Shown: positions 24,282-33,309, counted from the stretch's first letter. The stretch: DNA of 64,000 nt from CAZIOH01 sp964540815 (GCA_964540815.1 CAZIOH010000034.1:1-64000); one strand, 5' to 3'. Notes: generated by a model not told the origin, from the letters alone. Numbers and translations: made by a program.

Positions 24282-24791
24282 ATGGCCTCGCTCTATCTGA
24301 AGGACGTCGTCGCCGAGCTTCGCCGGGTGGGCGACGTCGTCTTCAAGAGTCGCTACCGCGCTCCGATGCTGGTGGTGGTGGGCAAGGCCGGGGAGCTGTC
24401 GAGCGCCAACGTCGGCCATGACCAGACCATGGTGGCCAAGCCGAACGAGAGCGTCGAGCCAGAGTTCGCGCTCATCGATCGGGTGTTCGCGGTGACCAAG
24501 GCCCCGCACGCCCCGCGCGGGCCAGTGGCGCTCGGACGCTCGGGGGAGAACGACATCGTCATCCCCGAGTACTCGCTGTCGAAGCGCCACTGCTTCTTCG
24601 AGTTCGAGCCGGCGGGGACCAAGATCACCGACTGCGGGTCCACCAACGGGACCATCGTGGGCGATCTGCGCATCGGCTCGGGCGAATCGGCCACGATCGG
24701 CGACGGGACGCGCATCGCCATGGGGCGCTTCGCCTTCGTGTTCCACACGGCGGCCGGCTTTCACGCGCGCGTGCAGGATCTGCTCCCGTGA
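24282..24791 (+). CDS. FHA-domain protein
   Basis: 169 residues. The C-terminal ~90 form a forkhead-associated phosphothreonine-binding domain: the core GRSGENDIVIPEYSLSKRHC supplies the conserved Arg, Ser and His, and TDCGSTNGTIVGDLRI the STNG loop. The first 75 residues match nothing I recognise. FHA proteins of this layout usually dock onto Ser/Thr kinase targets; no kinase is nearby. ATG 24282 is 55 bp after the thioredoxin stop, and its own stop overlaps the mutS2 start (GTGA). Confidence 0.88.
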   Translation: MASLYLKDVVAELRRVGDVVFKSRYRAPMLVVVGKAGELSSANVGHDQTMVAKPNESVEPEFALIDRVFAVTKAPHAPRGPVALGRSGENDIVIPEYSLSKRHCFFEFEPAGTKITDCGSTNGTIVGDLRIGSGESATIGDGTRIAMGRFAFVFHTAAGFHARVQDLLP

Positions 24792-27487
24792 CGGCAGGGC
24801 CCGGCGCGCGCGAGATCCGCCCTTGGTCGCCCTCGGCGACGACTCCGACGGCGCGGGTGTCCGTCGCGGTGGCGCCCGACGATACAGTGGCCACAGGGCC
24901 CGCGGCCTGGGCGAGCCTCGACTGGCCGGACCTGGTGACGCGGCTCGGGGCCGAGGCACAGTCGGAGGTCGGGCGCGCGCTCTGCCTCGAGCTCGGCGAC
25001 CCCGCGGCGCTGGCGTCGACCGCTGCCGAGGCGCGCCGCCGGATGGAGCTGGTCGCGGAGGCGGCCGGCGTGCTCGCGAACGGCCTCGGCTTTCCGGGCC
25101 TGGGCTTCCTCGACGTGTCCCCGGTGCTGGACGCGGCGATGCGCGGCGAGGTGCTGGGCTGGGTCGAGCTTCGCCCGGTGGCGGAGCTCTGTGACGTGGC
25201 GGGGGACGCGCGGCGGTTCTTCGGCGCGCCGGCGGTCGAGGTCGCGGCCGGGGAGCCCCCGGGGCCGCCCCGCACGCCGCTGCTCGCCGCGTGGGTCGAG
25301 CCGATCGAGCCCTGCACCGGGCTGGCGCGGCGGATCCGGGCGACCTTCGATCCGTCGGGGAGCGTGCGCGACGACGTGTCCCCCGAGCTCGCGCGGCTGC
25401 GGCGCGAGCGCGAGGCGACCTCGTCCCGCGTGCGCTCGGAGATCGAGCGCCTCATGCAGGACGATTCCCTGGCGGGGCTCCTGCAGGATCGCTTCTGGAC
25501 CATCCGGCAGGATCGCTACGTGCTGCCGCTCAAGGCCTCCGCCAAGTCGATGGGCCTCGGGATCGTGCACGACAGCTCGCGCACCGGCGAGACGGTGTTC
25601 GTCGAGCCATCCTCGGTGGTGGAGCTCAACAACCGGGTGAAGCTCGCCGACCTGCAGATCGAGCACGAGATCCGCCGCATCCTCGAGGAGCTCTCCGGCG
25701 CGGTGGCCGACGCCGGTGGCGCGCTGCGGGACGATCTGGTGGTGCTGGGGGAGCTCGACCGCATCTGCGCCATGGCCCGCCTCGGCGTCGCGTACCGGGG
25801 CAGCCCAGGGGTCCTCGTCGACGACACCTTCGTGGACCTGCGGCAGGCCCGGCATCCGCTGCTCGTGCTGCGCGCGGCGGCCCGCAAGCCCGGGTTCACC
25901 GTGGTGCCGAACGACGTCGAGCTCGGCGCGTCGGCGGCGCGTGTGCTGGTCATCTCGGGGCCGAACGCCGGGGGCAAGACCGTGTACCTCAAGACCCTGG
26001 GGCTGGCGGCCCTCATGGCGCGGGCGGGGTTGCTCTTGCCGGCGGCGCCCGGCAGCCGCATCGGGTTCTTCGACCACGTGCTGGCCGACATCGGCGATCA
26101 CCAGTCGGTGATGGGAGACCTGTCGACCTTCTCGGCCCACCTCGCGAACCTCGGCGACATCTTGCGGGTGGCGGCAAGCATGGCCGCCACCGCCGGCACG
26201 AACGGGGCGCGGGCCCTCGTCCTGCTCGACGAGCTGATGGCGGGGACCAACCCCGACCAGGGAGGTGCCCTGGCGCGCGCGACCCTCGAGGGGCTGGCGG
26301 ATCTCGGCGAGCGCGTGCTGGCGGTGGCCACCACCCACGCCGACGTGCTGAAGGCGGTGGCCGAGACCGATCCGCGCTTCGAGAACGCGGGGATGGAGTA
26401 CGACGCCGCCGGGCTGACGCCCACCTTCCGGGTGCGGATCGGCGTGCCGGGGCGCTCGTACGCGCTCGACATCGCCGCGCGCATGGGCTTGCCGGCCGCG
26501 GTGCTGGAGCGGGCGCGGGCGCTGGCCGGGACAACCACGGTCGCGCTCGAGGAGGTGATCGCCACCCTCGAGGCGCGGGAGGCGGCGCTCGGGCGCGAGA
26601 CGGAGCGCCTGGCCGAGGCGCGGGCCCTGCTCGAGGCCTCGACCGAGGACCAGCGGACGGCGCGCGAGGCGCTCGAGCGGCGGGAGCGCGAGCTCGGCCG
26701 CCACGCGCGGGCGGCAGTGGAGCTCGCGGTGCGCGAGGCGCGGGAGGCCATCCGGGCCATCGTGCGCCAGGCGCAGGAGGCGGGCTCGGCGCGGGCGGCG
26801 GAGGCGGCCCGGCAGGCCCTGGCGACCACCGCCGAGGCGGCGCTCCGGCAGTTGCCGAGCCCGCCCGGCCCGGCGGGCCCGCTCGTCGGTGCCCAGGCGC
26901 TGGTCGATGCGCTGAAGGTGGGCGCGCGGGTGCGCGTGCCGGCACTCGGAGGCGCCACGGGCGCGGTGGTCAAGCCCCCCGACGAGCGGGGGCGGCTGAA
27001 GGTGCTGGTCGGCAAGGTCACCGTGGATCTTCACGTCTCGGAGCTGGGCGAGGCGGCGGAGGTGGGCGGGCCTCGGGGTCCGTCGCCCGCGGGCGGGCCC
27101 GCCGGTGCGGGGGTGGTGGCCGGCGTCCGACGCCGACCCGACCTCCGACGGGCCGAGGCGCGGGCGACGGCCCTGGCCGGGACCGAGCCTGCTGCCCCGC
27201 CCGCCGAGGCGGCCTCGTCCGACGCGATCGCCTGGGCCATTCAAAACGACCGCAACACCCTCGATTTGCGCGGACGACGTGCCGATGACGTGATCGACGC
27301 CGTGGACACCTACCTGGATCGCGCCGCCCTCGAGGACCGTTCGCCCGTGTTCATCGTGCATGGGCACGGGACCGGGGCCTTGAAGAAGATCGTGCGGGCC
27401 CACCTGGCGGCGTCGTCGTACGTGCGACGCTGGGCGCCGGGCGCCAAGGGCCAGGGCGGGGACGGCGTGACCGTGGTCGAAGTCTAG
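24788..27487 (+). CDS. mutS2: Endonuclease MutS2 (anti-recombination/ribosome rescue ATPase)
   Basis: An 899-residue MutS2. The core ATPase is complete: Walker A GPNAGGKTVYLKTLG, Walker B VLLDELMAGTNPDQGGAL and a long coiled coil of Glu/Arg/Ala repeats (about 560-680). The C-terminal Smr nuclease domain begins at LDLRGRRADDVIDAV and has the HGHGTGALKK motif. MutS2 proteins lack mismatch recognition and act in recombination control and in splitting collided ribosomes. The GTG 24788 start overlaps the FHA stop and adds ~40 non-homologous residues before the usual LDWPDLVTRL opening, so a later start is possible. A Gly/Pro-rich linker separates core and Smr. Confidence 0.94.
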   Translation: MTAGPGAREIRPWSPSATTPTARVSVAVAPDDTVATGPAAWASLDWPDLVTRLGAEAQSEVGRALCLELGDPAALASTAAEARRRMELVAEAAGVLANGLGFPGLGFLDVSPVLDAAMRGEVLGWVELRPVAELCDVAGDARRFFGAPAVEVAAGEPPGPPRTPLLAAWVEPIEPCTGLARRIRATFDPSGSVRDDVSPELARLRREREATSSRVRSEIERLMQDDSLAGLLQDRFWTIRQDRYVLPLKASAKSMGLGIVHDSSRTGETVFVEPSSVVELNNRVKLADLQIEHEIRRILEELSGAVADAGGALRDDLVVLGELDRICAMARLGVAYRGSPGVLVDDTFVDLRQARHPLLVLRAAARKPGFTVVPNDVELGASAARVLVISGPNAGGKTVYLKTLGLAALMARAGLLLPAAPGSRIGFFDHVLADIGDHQSVMGDLSTFSAHLANLGDILRVAASMAATAGTNGARALVLLDELMAGTNPDQGGALARATLEGLADLGERVLAVATTHADVLKAVAETDPRFENAGMEYDAAGLTPTFRVRIGVPGRSYALDIAARMGLPAAVLERARALAGTTTVALEEVIATLEAREAALGRETERLAEARALLEASTEDQRTAREALERRERELGRHARAAVELAVREAREAIRAIVRQAQEAGSARAAEAARQALATTAEAALRQLPSPPGPAGPLVGAQALVDALKVGARVRVPALGGATGAVVKPPDERGRLKVLVGKVTVDLHVSELGEAAEVGGPRGPSPAGGPAGAGVVAGVRRRPDLRRAEARATALAGTEPAAPPAEAASSDAIAWAIQNDRNTLDLRGRRADDVIDAVDTYLDRAALEDRSPVFIVHGHGTGALKKIVRAHLAASSYVRRWAPGAKGQGGDGVTVVEV

Positions 27488-27525
27488 TGGAAGTCTAGAG
27501 AAAGTCTGGAGGAGGCGAGCGAGAG

Positions 27526-28161
27526 TTGGCAGCACGCACGATTTACCTGGTGAGGCACGGTGAGACCGAGTGGAACCGCGTCGGTCGCTGGCAGGGCGTC
27601 ACCGACATCGCCCTCTCCGACACCGGTCGCGCCCAGGCGCGGGCCCTCGTCGACCGCCTGCATGCGCGAGGCCTGGTCCGCGTGTTCGCGAGCGATCTGG
27701 CGCGCGCCCGCGAGACCGCCGAGATCATCGCCGCCGCGCACGGGCTGGCGGCGCCGGTCTTCGATGCCCGCCTGCGCGAGCGCGGCTTCGGCTGCTTCGA
27801 GGGCCTGACCCGCGAGGAGTGCGCCGCCCAGTTCCCCGAGGCCTGGGAGCGCTACCACCGCGACCGCCGCTGGACCCCACCCGGCGCCGAGATCCACGAG
27901 GACGTGGTGAAGCGCGTGCTCAAGGCCATGCTCGACATCGCCCACACCCTGCGCGACCAGCAGGCCGCCCTGGTGGTGAGCCACGGCGGGACCATGCGCT
28001 CCTTCGCCAACGCCATCACCGGTACCCAGCCCCCTCCCATCGCCAACGCCGACATCCTCCGCGTCCGCTACGTCCGCGGCCGCTTCACCGACGTCGATCT
28101 GCTGACGGGCGCCGACGCGAGCGGCGGCCACCAGGCAGCCCCTACCGCCCGATCTCTCTGA
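27526..28161 (+). CDS. Histidine phosphatase (phosphoglycerate-mutase-like)
   Basis: A 211-residue branch-1 histidine phosphatase. The phosphoacceptor motif is YLVRHGETEWN near the N-terminus, the Arg pocket SDLARARETAEII follows, and the second catalytic His is in LVVSHGGTMRSF. The Glu of RERGFGCFEGLTREE acts as proton donor in this family. Candidate roles are cofactor-dependent phosphoglycerate mutase, alpha-ribazole phosphatase or a general phosphatase; the sequence does not decide. The start is TTG 27526 with a GGAGGAGG-like site 10 bases upstream. It follows mutS2 after 38 bp containing three near-repeats of GAAGTCT. Confidence 0.88.
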   Translation: MAARTIYLVRHGETEWNRVGRWQGVTDIALSDTGRAQARALVDRLHARGLVRVFASDLARARETAEIIAAAHGLAAPVFDARLRERGFGCFEGLTREECAAQFPEAWERYHRDRRWTPPGAEIHEDVVKRVLKAMLDIAHTLRDQQAALVVSHGGTMRSFANAITGTQPPPIANADILRVRYVRGRFTDVDLLTGADASGGHQAAPTARSL

Positions 28162-28284
28162 GAGCTACCGGTCGGTGACGTGAGGCCGTCCGCTGTTACC
28201 TGACCAGGAACGCATACCGCCGGAGCGCCTCGATTGGCGCGGCCGAATGCGCATGTCTCACTGGCACGACTCGTGAATGGCTCG

Positions 28285-28303
28285 GGGTTCGTCGAGCGAA
28301 CCC
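28285..28303 (+). other. Hairpin in the leader of the Cys-rich lipoprotein gene
   Basis: A perfect 7-bp inverted repeat GGGTTCG (28285-28291) and CGAACCC (28297-28303) with loop TCGAG, ending about 22 bases before the start codon. It could be a protein-binding site or an mRNA structure limiting translation. No further evidence of function. Confidence 0.4.
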
Positions 28304-28324
28304 ACCAGCCAGAGGAGACGACGG

Positions 28325-28651
28325 ATGCACGAGGCGCACGTGATGAAGAGAGCGAAGACCGCCGCCCTGGCGATGGCCTTCATGGGGATTGCCCTCGGCG
28401 CCACGGCCTGGATCAGCGGGTGCGGAAAGGCGGACGAGATCTTCGACTGCCAGACGGTCTGCAGCCGCTATCACGATTGTTACGACACGGGCTATGACGT
28501 CGACGCGTGCCGCCAGCGCTGCCGGACCAACTCGGAGAACGACCCGTCGGTCAGGTCGGCCGCCAACCAATGTGAGGCGTGCATCGGCGACAAGTCCTGT
28601 TTGTCGGCCACGTTCAGCTGTGGCGCGACCTGCGGGACGATCGTCCCGTGA
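28325..28651 (+). CDS. Small Cys-rich lipoprotein
   Basis: 108 residues. A basic N-terminus and hydrophobic stretch (TAALAMAFMGIALGATAWI) end in the lipobox ISGC, giving a lipidated Cys followed by a ~75-residue domain with ten further cysteines in CxxxC/CxxC-like spacing (DCQTVC, CEACIGDKSC). Small Cys-rich lipoproteins of this kind are common in myxobacteria and of unknown function; disulfides would stabilise them outside the membrane. An AGGAGA site decides ATG 28325. Its neighbours are a phosphatase upstream and fdhD 64 bp downstream. Confidence 0.75.
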   Translation: MHEAHVMKRAKTAALAMAFMGIALGATAWISGCGKADEIFDCQTVCSRYHDCYDTGYDVDACRQRCRTNSENDPSVRSAANQCEACIGDKSCLSATFSCGATCGTIVP

Positions 28652-28715
28652 ACGCTCGACGGCCACCCCCGCCGGTGAGCGTCGATCCCGGGTGGGCACG
28701 TCACACTCGCCTCCA

Positions 28716-29528
28716 ATGATCACGTCCCAGCTGACCGAGGTGATTCGAGTCCGCGGCAAGGAGGTCGCGGCCGTGGAGGACTGGCTCGCCGTGGAGCGGG
28801 CGCTGGAGATCCGGGTGCGGACGGCCGGCGTGGTGCGCGTCATCTCGACGACCATGCGCACGCCGGGCGACGACCGGGCCCTGGTGGCCGGGTTCCTGGT
28901 CGCCGAAGGGGTGGTGAAGAAGCGCAGCGAGCTCGTGCTGCTCGAAGCCGTCGAGGACGACGCGGTGCTGGCGGAGCTGGGGGTGGACGCGGAGGCGGCG
29001 CTCGCGGCGACCCAGAGGCAATTCGTGACCACCGGCGCCTGCGGGGTCTGCGGACGCGCCTCCATGGATTCCCTGGCGACCGGGGCTGGCGGCTTCCCCG
29101 ACGCGCGCCCCCCGGCGCCGGTCCACGCCGCCCTCATCCACCAGCTCCCTGCGGCCCTGCGGAGGGCGCAGGCCACGTTCGCGCAGACCGGCGGCCTTCA
29201 CGCCGCCGGATTGTTCGACCTCGATGGGACGCCCCGGGCGGTTCACGAGGACGTGGGGCGCCACAACGCCGTGGACAAGCTCGTGGGCGCGCTGTTCCTC
29301 GCGGGGCGCTTGCCGGCGCGCGACAGCATCCTGGTGGTCAGCGGGCGCGCCAGCTTCGAGCTGGTCCAGAAGGCGAGCGTGGCCGGGTTTTCCATGATGG
29401 TGGCGGTCGGGGCGCCCTCGAGCCTCGCGGTGCAGATCGCGCGCGCGGCGGAGATGACCTTGCTCGGCTTCGTCCGCGACGGCGGTTTCAACGTCTACAC
29501 CGGGGCGGAGCGGGTCGCGGGCCTGTGA
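28716..29528 (+). CDS. fdhD: Formate dehydrogenase accessory sulfurtransferase FdhD
   Basis: A 270-residue FdhD, which transfers sulfur from IscS to the Mo-bis-MGD cofactor of formate-dehydrogenase-type enzymes. The sulfur-carrying cysteine pair is Cys109/Cys112 in TTGACGVCGR, and RTPGDDRALVAGFLVAEGVV, DVGRHNAVDKLVG and VSGRASFELVQKA are family hallmarks. ATG 28716 gives the normal length. It lies 41 bp upstream of a YdeP-type molybdoenzyme on the same strand, presumably its client. Confidence 0.93.
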   Translation: MITSQLTEVIRVRGKEVAAVEDWLAVERALEIRVRTAGVVRVISTTMRTPGDDRALVAGFLVAEGVVKKRSELVLLEAVEDDAVLAELGVDAEAALAATQRQFVTTGACGVCGRASMDSLATGAGGFPDARPPAPVHAALIHQLPAALRRAQATFAQTGGLHAAGLFDLDGTPRAVHEDVGRHNAVDKLVGALFLAGRLPARDSILVVSGRASFELVQKASVAGFSMMVAVGAPSSLAVQIARAAEMTLLGFVRDGGFNVYTGAERVAGL

Positions 29529-29569
29529 CCCGGCGGCCCTGAGGCCCTGAGGACGGTAAGGAGAGGCGC

Positions 29570-31960
29570 GTGGCCCAGCATGGCGACCAGAAGGATGAGA
29601 ACAGCGCTCCTGGGCAAGCGGAAGACGCGCGGCCGAACGCGGTGCGGGCCGACCTTGCGCGGGGAGTAGGCGGCGACGAGCCCCCGGCCGAGCAGACCGT
29701 TCCGCGGGCCGGGCGGCGGATGCGAACCGCGGCGGGCCTGACGTCGATCTGGGAGACGGTGCACCGCGGGGTGCGCAACATGGGGACCGGCAGGAGCTTG
29801 CGCACCCTGCTGAAGGTGAACCAGAAGGACGGGTTCGACTGCCCGAGCTGCGCTTGGCCGGACCCCGACGGCGAGCGAAAGACGGCCGAGTTTTGCGAGA
29901 ACGGGGCCAAGGCGGTCGCGTCGGAGGCCATGACCACCCGGGTGACGCCCGAGTTCTTCGCCAGACACGGCGTGGCGGACCTGCTCCGCCGCAGCGACCT
30001 GTGGCTGGATTCGCAGGGGCGCATCACCCACCCCATGCTCCGCAGGAAGGGACAAGAACGGTACGAGCCCATCTCCTGGGCCGAGGCCTTCGCGCTCATC
30101 GGGCGCGAGCTCAACGCGCTGGCGTCGCCGGACGAGGCGGCGTTTTACACCTCCGGGAGGGCCAGCAACGAGGCGGCGTTCCTCTACGGCCTGTTTGCCC
30201 GTCAGTTCGGGACGAACAACCTGCCGGATTGCTCGAACATGTGCCACGAATCGAGCGGCGCCGGTCTGACCGAGTCGATCGGGATCGGCAAGGCCACCGT
30301 GAAGCTCGAGGACTTCTCGTACGCCGACAGCATCTTCGTGATCGGACAGAACCCGGGCACCTGCCACCCACGCATGCTCACCGAGCTCCAGAAGGCCGCC
30401 AAGAACGGCTGCAAGATCGTCAGCGTCAACCCGCTGGCCGAGTCGGGCCTGATCCGGTTCAAGAACCCGCAGCAGCCGCTCAGCTTGCTCGGCGCCGGGA
30501 CGCCCATCGCGTGCCTGTTCCTCCCGGTGCGGATCAACGGGGACGTGGCCCTCTTGAAGGGGATCATGAAGGAGATGTGCGAGGAGGACGCGCGGCGCGG
30601 CGGCACCGTACTGGCGCACGATTTCATCGCCACCCAGACGGCGGGCTTCGAAGCCTTTCGTCGGGATCTGGAGGCCGAGCCCTGGGAGGCCATCCTCCAG
30701 GGCAGCGGGGTCTCGCGCGAGCTGATCCACCAGGCGGCCGAGATCGCGATGGCGTCGGAGCGCATGATCTGTTGCTGGGCCATGGGCATCACCCAGCACA
30801 AGAACGGCGTGGGCAACGTGCAGAGCATCGCCAACTTCGCTCTCTTGCGCGGCCAGATCGGGCGGCGCGGGGCGGGGCTCTGCCCCGTGCGCGGGCACAG
30901 CAACGTCCAGGGTGATCGCACCGTGGGGATCTGGGAGAAGATGAGCGACGCCTTCCTGGAGGCGCTGGCGAAGGAGTTCGACTTCTCTCCCCCTGCCCGG
31001 CACGGCTTCGACACGGTGCGGACCATCCAGGCGATGCACGAGGGCCGGGTCAAGGTGTTCGTGGGGCTGGGGGGCAACTTTCTCAGCGCGACCCCGGACA
31101 CCCACTACACGGCGGAGGCCATCGCGCGGTGCCGGCTGACCGTGCAGATCTCGACCAAGCTGAACCGCGGCCACTTGATCACGGGCGAGCAGGCGCTGAT
31201 CCTGCCTTGTCTCGGCCGCACCGAGCGGGACGTGCAGGCCTCGGGCGAGCAGTTCGTGACCGTGGAGGACACCACGGGGGTGGTCCACCAGTCGCGGGGG
31301 GTGCTGGAGCCGGCGTCCCCGGAGTTGCTCAGCGAGCCGGCCATCGTGGCGGGAATGGCTCGGGCCACGCTGGCCGGCCGGACCACCCGGACCCCTGTGG
31401 ACTGGCAGGGCCTGGTCGACGATTACGATGCCATCCGCCAGCACATCGAGCACGTCGTCCCGGGCTTCACGCAGTACAACCGGCGGGTGCGCGAGCCGGG
31501 CGGTTTCTACCTCCCGAACGGACCACGCGAGGGGATCTTCCCGACCGAGTCGAAGCGGGCGCACTTCACGGTCCACCCCATCCCGGCGCGCGCTCTCGCG
31601 GAGGGGCAGCTGTTGCTCACGACCCTGCGCAGCCACGATCAGTTCAACACCACGATCTACGGCGAGGACGACCGCTATCGCGGGATCTCCGGGGGCCGGC
31701 GGGTGGTCTTCCTGAACGCCGCCGACATCGAGGAGCGCGGGCTGCGGAAGGACCAGTGGGTCGACCTCGTCAGCCACTTCGCCGACGAGCGCCGCCGCGC
31801 CAGTCGCTTCCGGGTGGTCCCCTACGAGATCCCGAAGGGGTGCGCCGCGGCGTACTACCCCGAGACCAACGTCCTCGTGGCGGTGAACGACGTCGCCGAC
31901 GGCAGCAATCAGCCGGCCTCGAAGTCGGTGGTGATAACCATCGAGCCGAGCGGTGCCTGA
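29570..31960 (+). CDS. FdhF/YdeP-family molybdopterin oxidoreductase
   Basis: A 796-residue Mo-bis-MGD enzyme of the YdeP branch. Cysteines that would hold an N-terminal Fe-S cluster are Cys91, Cys94 and Cys109 (DGFDCPSCAWP, FCENGAK). The molybdenum-site region is LPDCSNMCHESSGAGLTESI. CPVRGHSNVQGDRTVG and a C-terminal molydop-binding domain (LLLTTLRSHDQFNTTIYGED) complete the fold. An Ala/Glu-rich extension of ~45 residues precedes the homologous part; there is no Tat signal, so it is cytoplasmic. The reaction is unknown: E. coli YdeP is linked to acid resistance, and formate oxidation is not shown. GTG 29570 follows an AAGGAGAGG site. Confidence 0.92.
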   Translation: MAQHGDQKDENSAPGQAEDARPNAVRADLARGVGGDEPPAEQTVPRAGRRMRTAAGLTSIWETVHRGVRNMGTGRSLRTLLKVNQKDGFDCPSCAWPDPDGERKTAEFCENGAKAVASEAMTTRVTPEFFARHGVADLLRRSDLWLDSQGRITHPMLRRKGQERYEPISWAEAFALIGRELNALASPDEAAFYTSGRASNEAAFLYGLFARQFGTNNLPDCSNMCHESSGAGLTESIGIGKATVKLEDFSYADSIFVIGQNPGTCHPRMLTELQKAAKNGCKIVSVNPLAESGLIRFKNPQQPLSLLGAGTPIACLFLPVRINGDVALLKGIMKEMCEEDARRGGTVLAHDFIATQTAGFEAFRRDLEAEPWEAILQGSGVSRELIHQAAEIAMASERMICCWAMGITQHKNGVGNVQSIANFALLRGQIGRRGAGLCPVRGHSNVQGDRTVGIWEKMSDAFLEALAKEFDFSPPARHGFDTVRTIQAMHEGRVKVFVGLGGNFLSATPDTHYTAEAIARCRLTVQISTKLNRGHLITGEQALILPCLGRTERDVQASGEQFVTVEDTTGVVHQSRGVLEPASPELLSEPAIVAGMARATLAGRTTRTPVDWQGLVDDYDAIRQHIEHVVPGFTQYNRRVREPGGFYLPNGPREGIFPTESKRAHFTVHPIPARALAEGQLLLTTLRSHDQFNTTIYGEDDRYRGISGGRRVVFLNAADIEERGLRKDQWVDLVSHFADERRRASRFRVVPYEIPKGCAAAYYPETNVLVAVNDVADGSNQPASKSVVITIEPSGA

Positions 31961-32053
31961 GAATGTGACGAATGAAGGCGCCGAGAGGCGCTCTCGGTTA
32001 TTCTCGAAGGACCGACGGTCCGTACGAGGGCAGTCCGTCTCCTGGAGGATTCA

Positions 32054-32854
32054 ATGCATGACCCGGCGCGAGCCCGCTTGGCGTTGGTTCTCTGGGTGGC
32101 GGGCCTTTCCGCCTGCACGGGCCGGAGCTCGGGGCTCGAACACACCGGAGGGGCGACTGGACAACTCCCGGACGCTGGTTCAGGGGGCCGCGGCGGCAGT
32201 GGAGGTGGTCCGTTGCCATGCTGTCCGATCGGCTTCGACCTGTACGATTGCCAGGAGACGCTGGGCGGCAAAGGACTCGCTTGCCACAACCCGGCACTTG
32301 GATGTCCGTCATCGCTGACCTGCGGGCAAGGCTGCGATCCCGAGGTCTCGGGCCGGTGCCCGTGCGTTCAGACAGCTCTGTGCGTCGTGGGCGATCACTT
32401 CGATTCGCAGGCGTGCGGCTGCGTCCCGGATCCCGGCTCCGGGGGGGGCGCCGGCTCGGGCGGGGTCGCCGGCTCGGGCGGGGTCGCCGGCTCGGGTGGG
32501 GGCGCCGGCTCGGGCGGGGTCGCCGGCTCGGGTGGGGTCGCCGGCTCGGGCGGAGCGGCGAGCTTCGATTGTCCGGTCGTCAATGATCCAGCCGTGAGCA
32601 AGGCAGGCACGGTCGGGCACCCCGTTCCCGTCAACTCCCGGGCCACGCCGGCGCTCGGAAACGGATGCGGGCCACCCGTGACGTTCCTCTGGACAGCGAC
32701 CCCGGCAAGCGCAGGCACGTTCGCAGATGCGTCCCTCTGTTCGACCACCTTCACGTGCTCCCAACCAGGAGCCGTGACACTCACCCTCATCATTCGTCTC
32801 GATGGAACGCCCTGCGCGAGCGGCTCGAGCTATCCGTTCACCTGCGGACCCTGA
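32054..32854 (+). CDS. Secreted lipoprotein with a Gly/Ser hexapeptide-repeat linker
   Basis: 266 residues. The signal peptide ends in a lipobox (VAGLSAC). Two Cys-rich segments are joined by seven tandem hexapeptides of the form GSGG(V/G)A (about residues 128-169), then a C-terminal domain with spaced cysteines (GNGCGPPVTFLW, STTFTCSQPG, PFTCGP). Gly/Ala/Ser spacer repeats in lipoproteins are a habit of myxobacterial genomes. The function is not recognised; the domain could be surface-exposed on the repeat stalk. A GGAGG site ends 8 bases before ATG 32054. Its 3' end overlaps the opposing acetyltransferase gene by 25 bases. Confidence 0.75.
   Translation: MHDPARARLALVLWVAGLSACTGRSSGLEHTGGATGQLPDAGSGGRGGSGGGPLPCCPIGFDLYDCQETLGGKGLACHNPALGCPSSLTCGQGCDPEVSGRCPCVQTALCVVGDHFDSQACGCVPDPGSGGGAGSGGVAGSGGVAGSGGGAGSGGVAGSGGVAGSGGAASFDCPVVNDPAVSKAGTVGHPVPVNSRATPALGNGCGPPVTFLWTATPASAGTFADASLCSTTFTCSQPGAVTLTLIIRLDGTPCASGSSYPFTCGP
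32435..32560. repeat. Seven 18-bp tandem repeats inside the lipoprotein gene
   Basis: Units of the form GGCTCGGGCGGGGTCGCC occupy 32435-32560 without gaps, with third-position variation (GGGGTCGCC or GGGGGCGCC). They encode GSGG(V/G)A hexapeptides. Copy-number change would keep the frame. Confidence 0.92.
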
Positions 32855-33309
32855 CCGGGCGCGCACCTGCCGACGTCCATCGCCATGACGGCGGCCGTGC
32901 TCGGGCAGACCGCCCCGTATTCGCTGGTCTGGCGCACGACCTCTGGCACGCTCTCTCTCGGCAAGCGACGGAAGCCCCAGCGGAGGAAGAGCCCTTCGGC
33001 GGTCGTGGTGAGCAGGAAGAGTTGCCTGACCTCGAGGCGCCGGGCGGCGGCGAGGGCCCGGCTCCACAGCTCATGTCCGATTCGCCCGCCACGAAGCTCC
33101 GGCGCCACCGCCAGCGACCGCAGCAGGGCCAGCTCGCCGAGGAGCTCCAGCCCGACCGTCCCCACGACCCTCCCACCGGAGCGGCACAGGACAAAGTGCT
33201 CGATCTGGTCGGCCTCGAGGTCCTCGGACGGCAGGCCGCAGCGCTCGAGCAGGGCCTGAACGGCGGGCAGGTCGTTGGGCGACGCCGGGGAGTAGGTGAT
33301 CTCGTTCAT
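32830..33309 (-). CDS. arsN2: GNAT acetyltransferase, ArsN2-like
   Basis: A 159-residue Gcn5-related N-acetyltransferase. The acetyl-CoA site is LRSLAVAPELRGGRIGHELW (R-x-x-G-x-G/A pattern). The C-terminal part, FLRWGFRRLPRESVPEVVRQ followed by GAVCPSTAAVMAMD, matches the ArsN2 group linked to arsenic or phosphinothricin-like detoxification. No other ars gene is present, so the substrate is uncertain and the symbol tentative. ATG 33309 is about 97 bp from the divergent proB reading frame. The 3' end overlaps the lipoprotein gene. Confidence 0.8.
   Translation of the reverse strand: MNEITYSPASPNDLPAVQALLERCGLPSEDLEADQIEHFVLCRSGGRVVGTVGLELLGELALLRSLAVAPELRGGRIGHELWSRALAAARRLEVRQLFLLTTTAEGLFLRWGFRRLPRESVPEVVRQTSEYGAVCPSTAAVMAMDVGRCAPGQGPQVNG

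Noticed and set aside
27478..27512. GAAGTCTAG-type triple repeat between mutS2 and the phosphatase gene as a regulatory site
   Set aside because: Units are short and imperfect; more likely local slippage at the end of mutS2.
24761..27535. A 900-codon open frame antisense to mutS2, and similar long antisense frames over rseP (4538-6385), cimA (7148-8992) and leuC (8772-10811)
   Set aside because: They mirror the real genes codon by codon in GC-rich DNA. Their translations are His/Arg/Gly/Ala-rich without domains, while the sense frames encode clear families.
28262..28278. TGGCACG followed by GTGAA as a sigma-54 promoter for the Cys-rich lipoprotein
   Set aside because: The -12 element lacks the required GC (it reads GTGA), so only the -24 half fits.
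32830..33309. Part of an arsenic-resistance cluster
   Set aside because: No arsR, arsC, arsB/acr3 or arsM is present; only one ArsN2-like gene.
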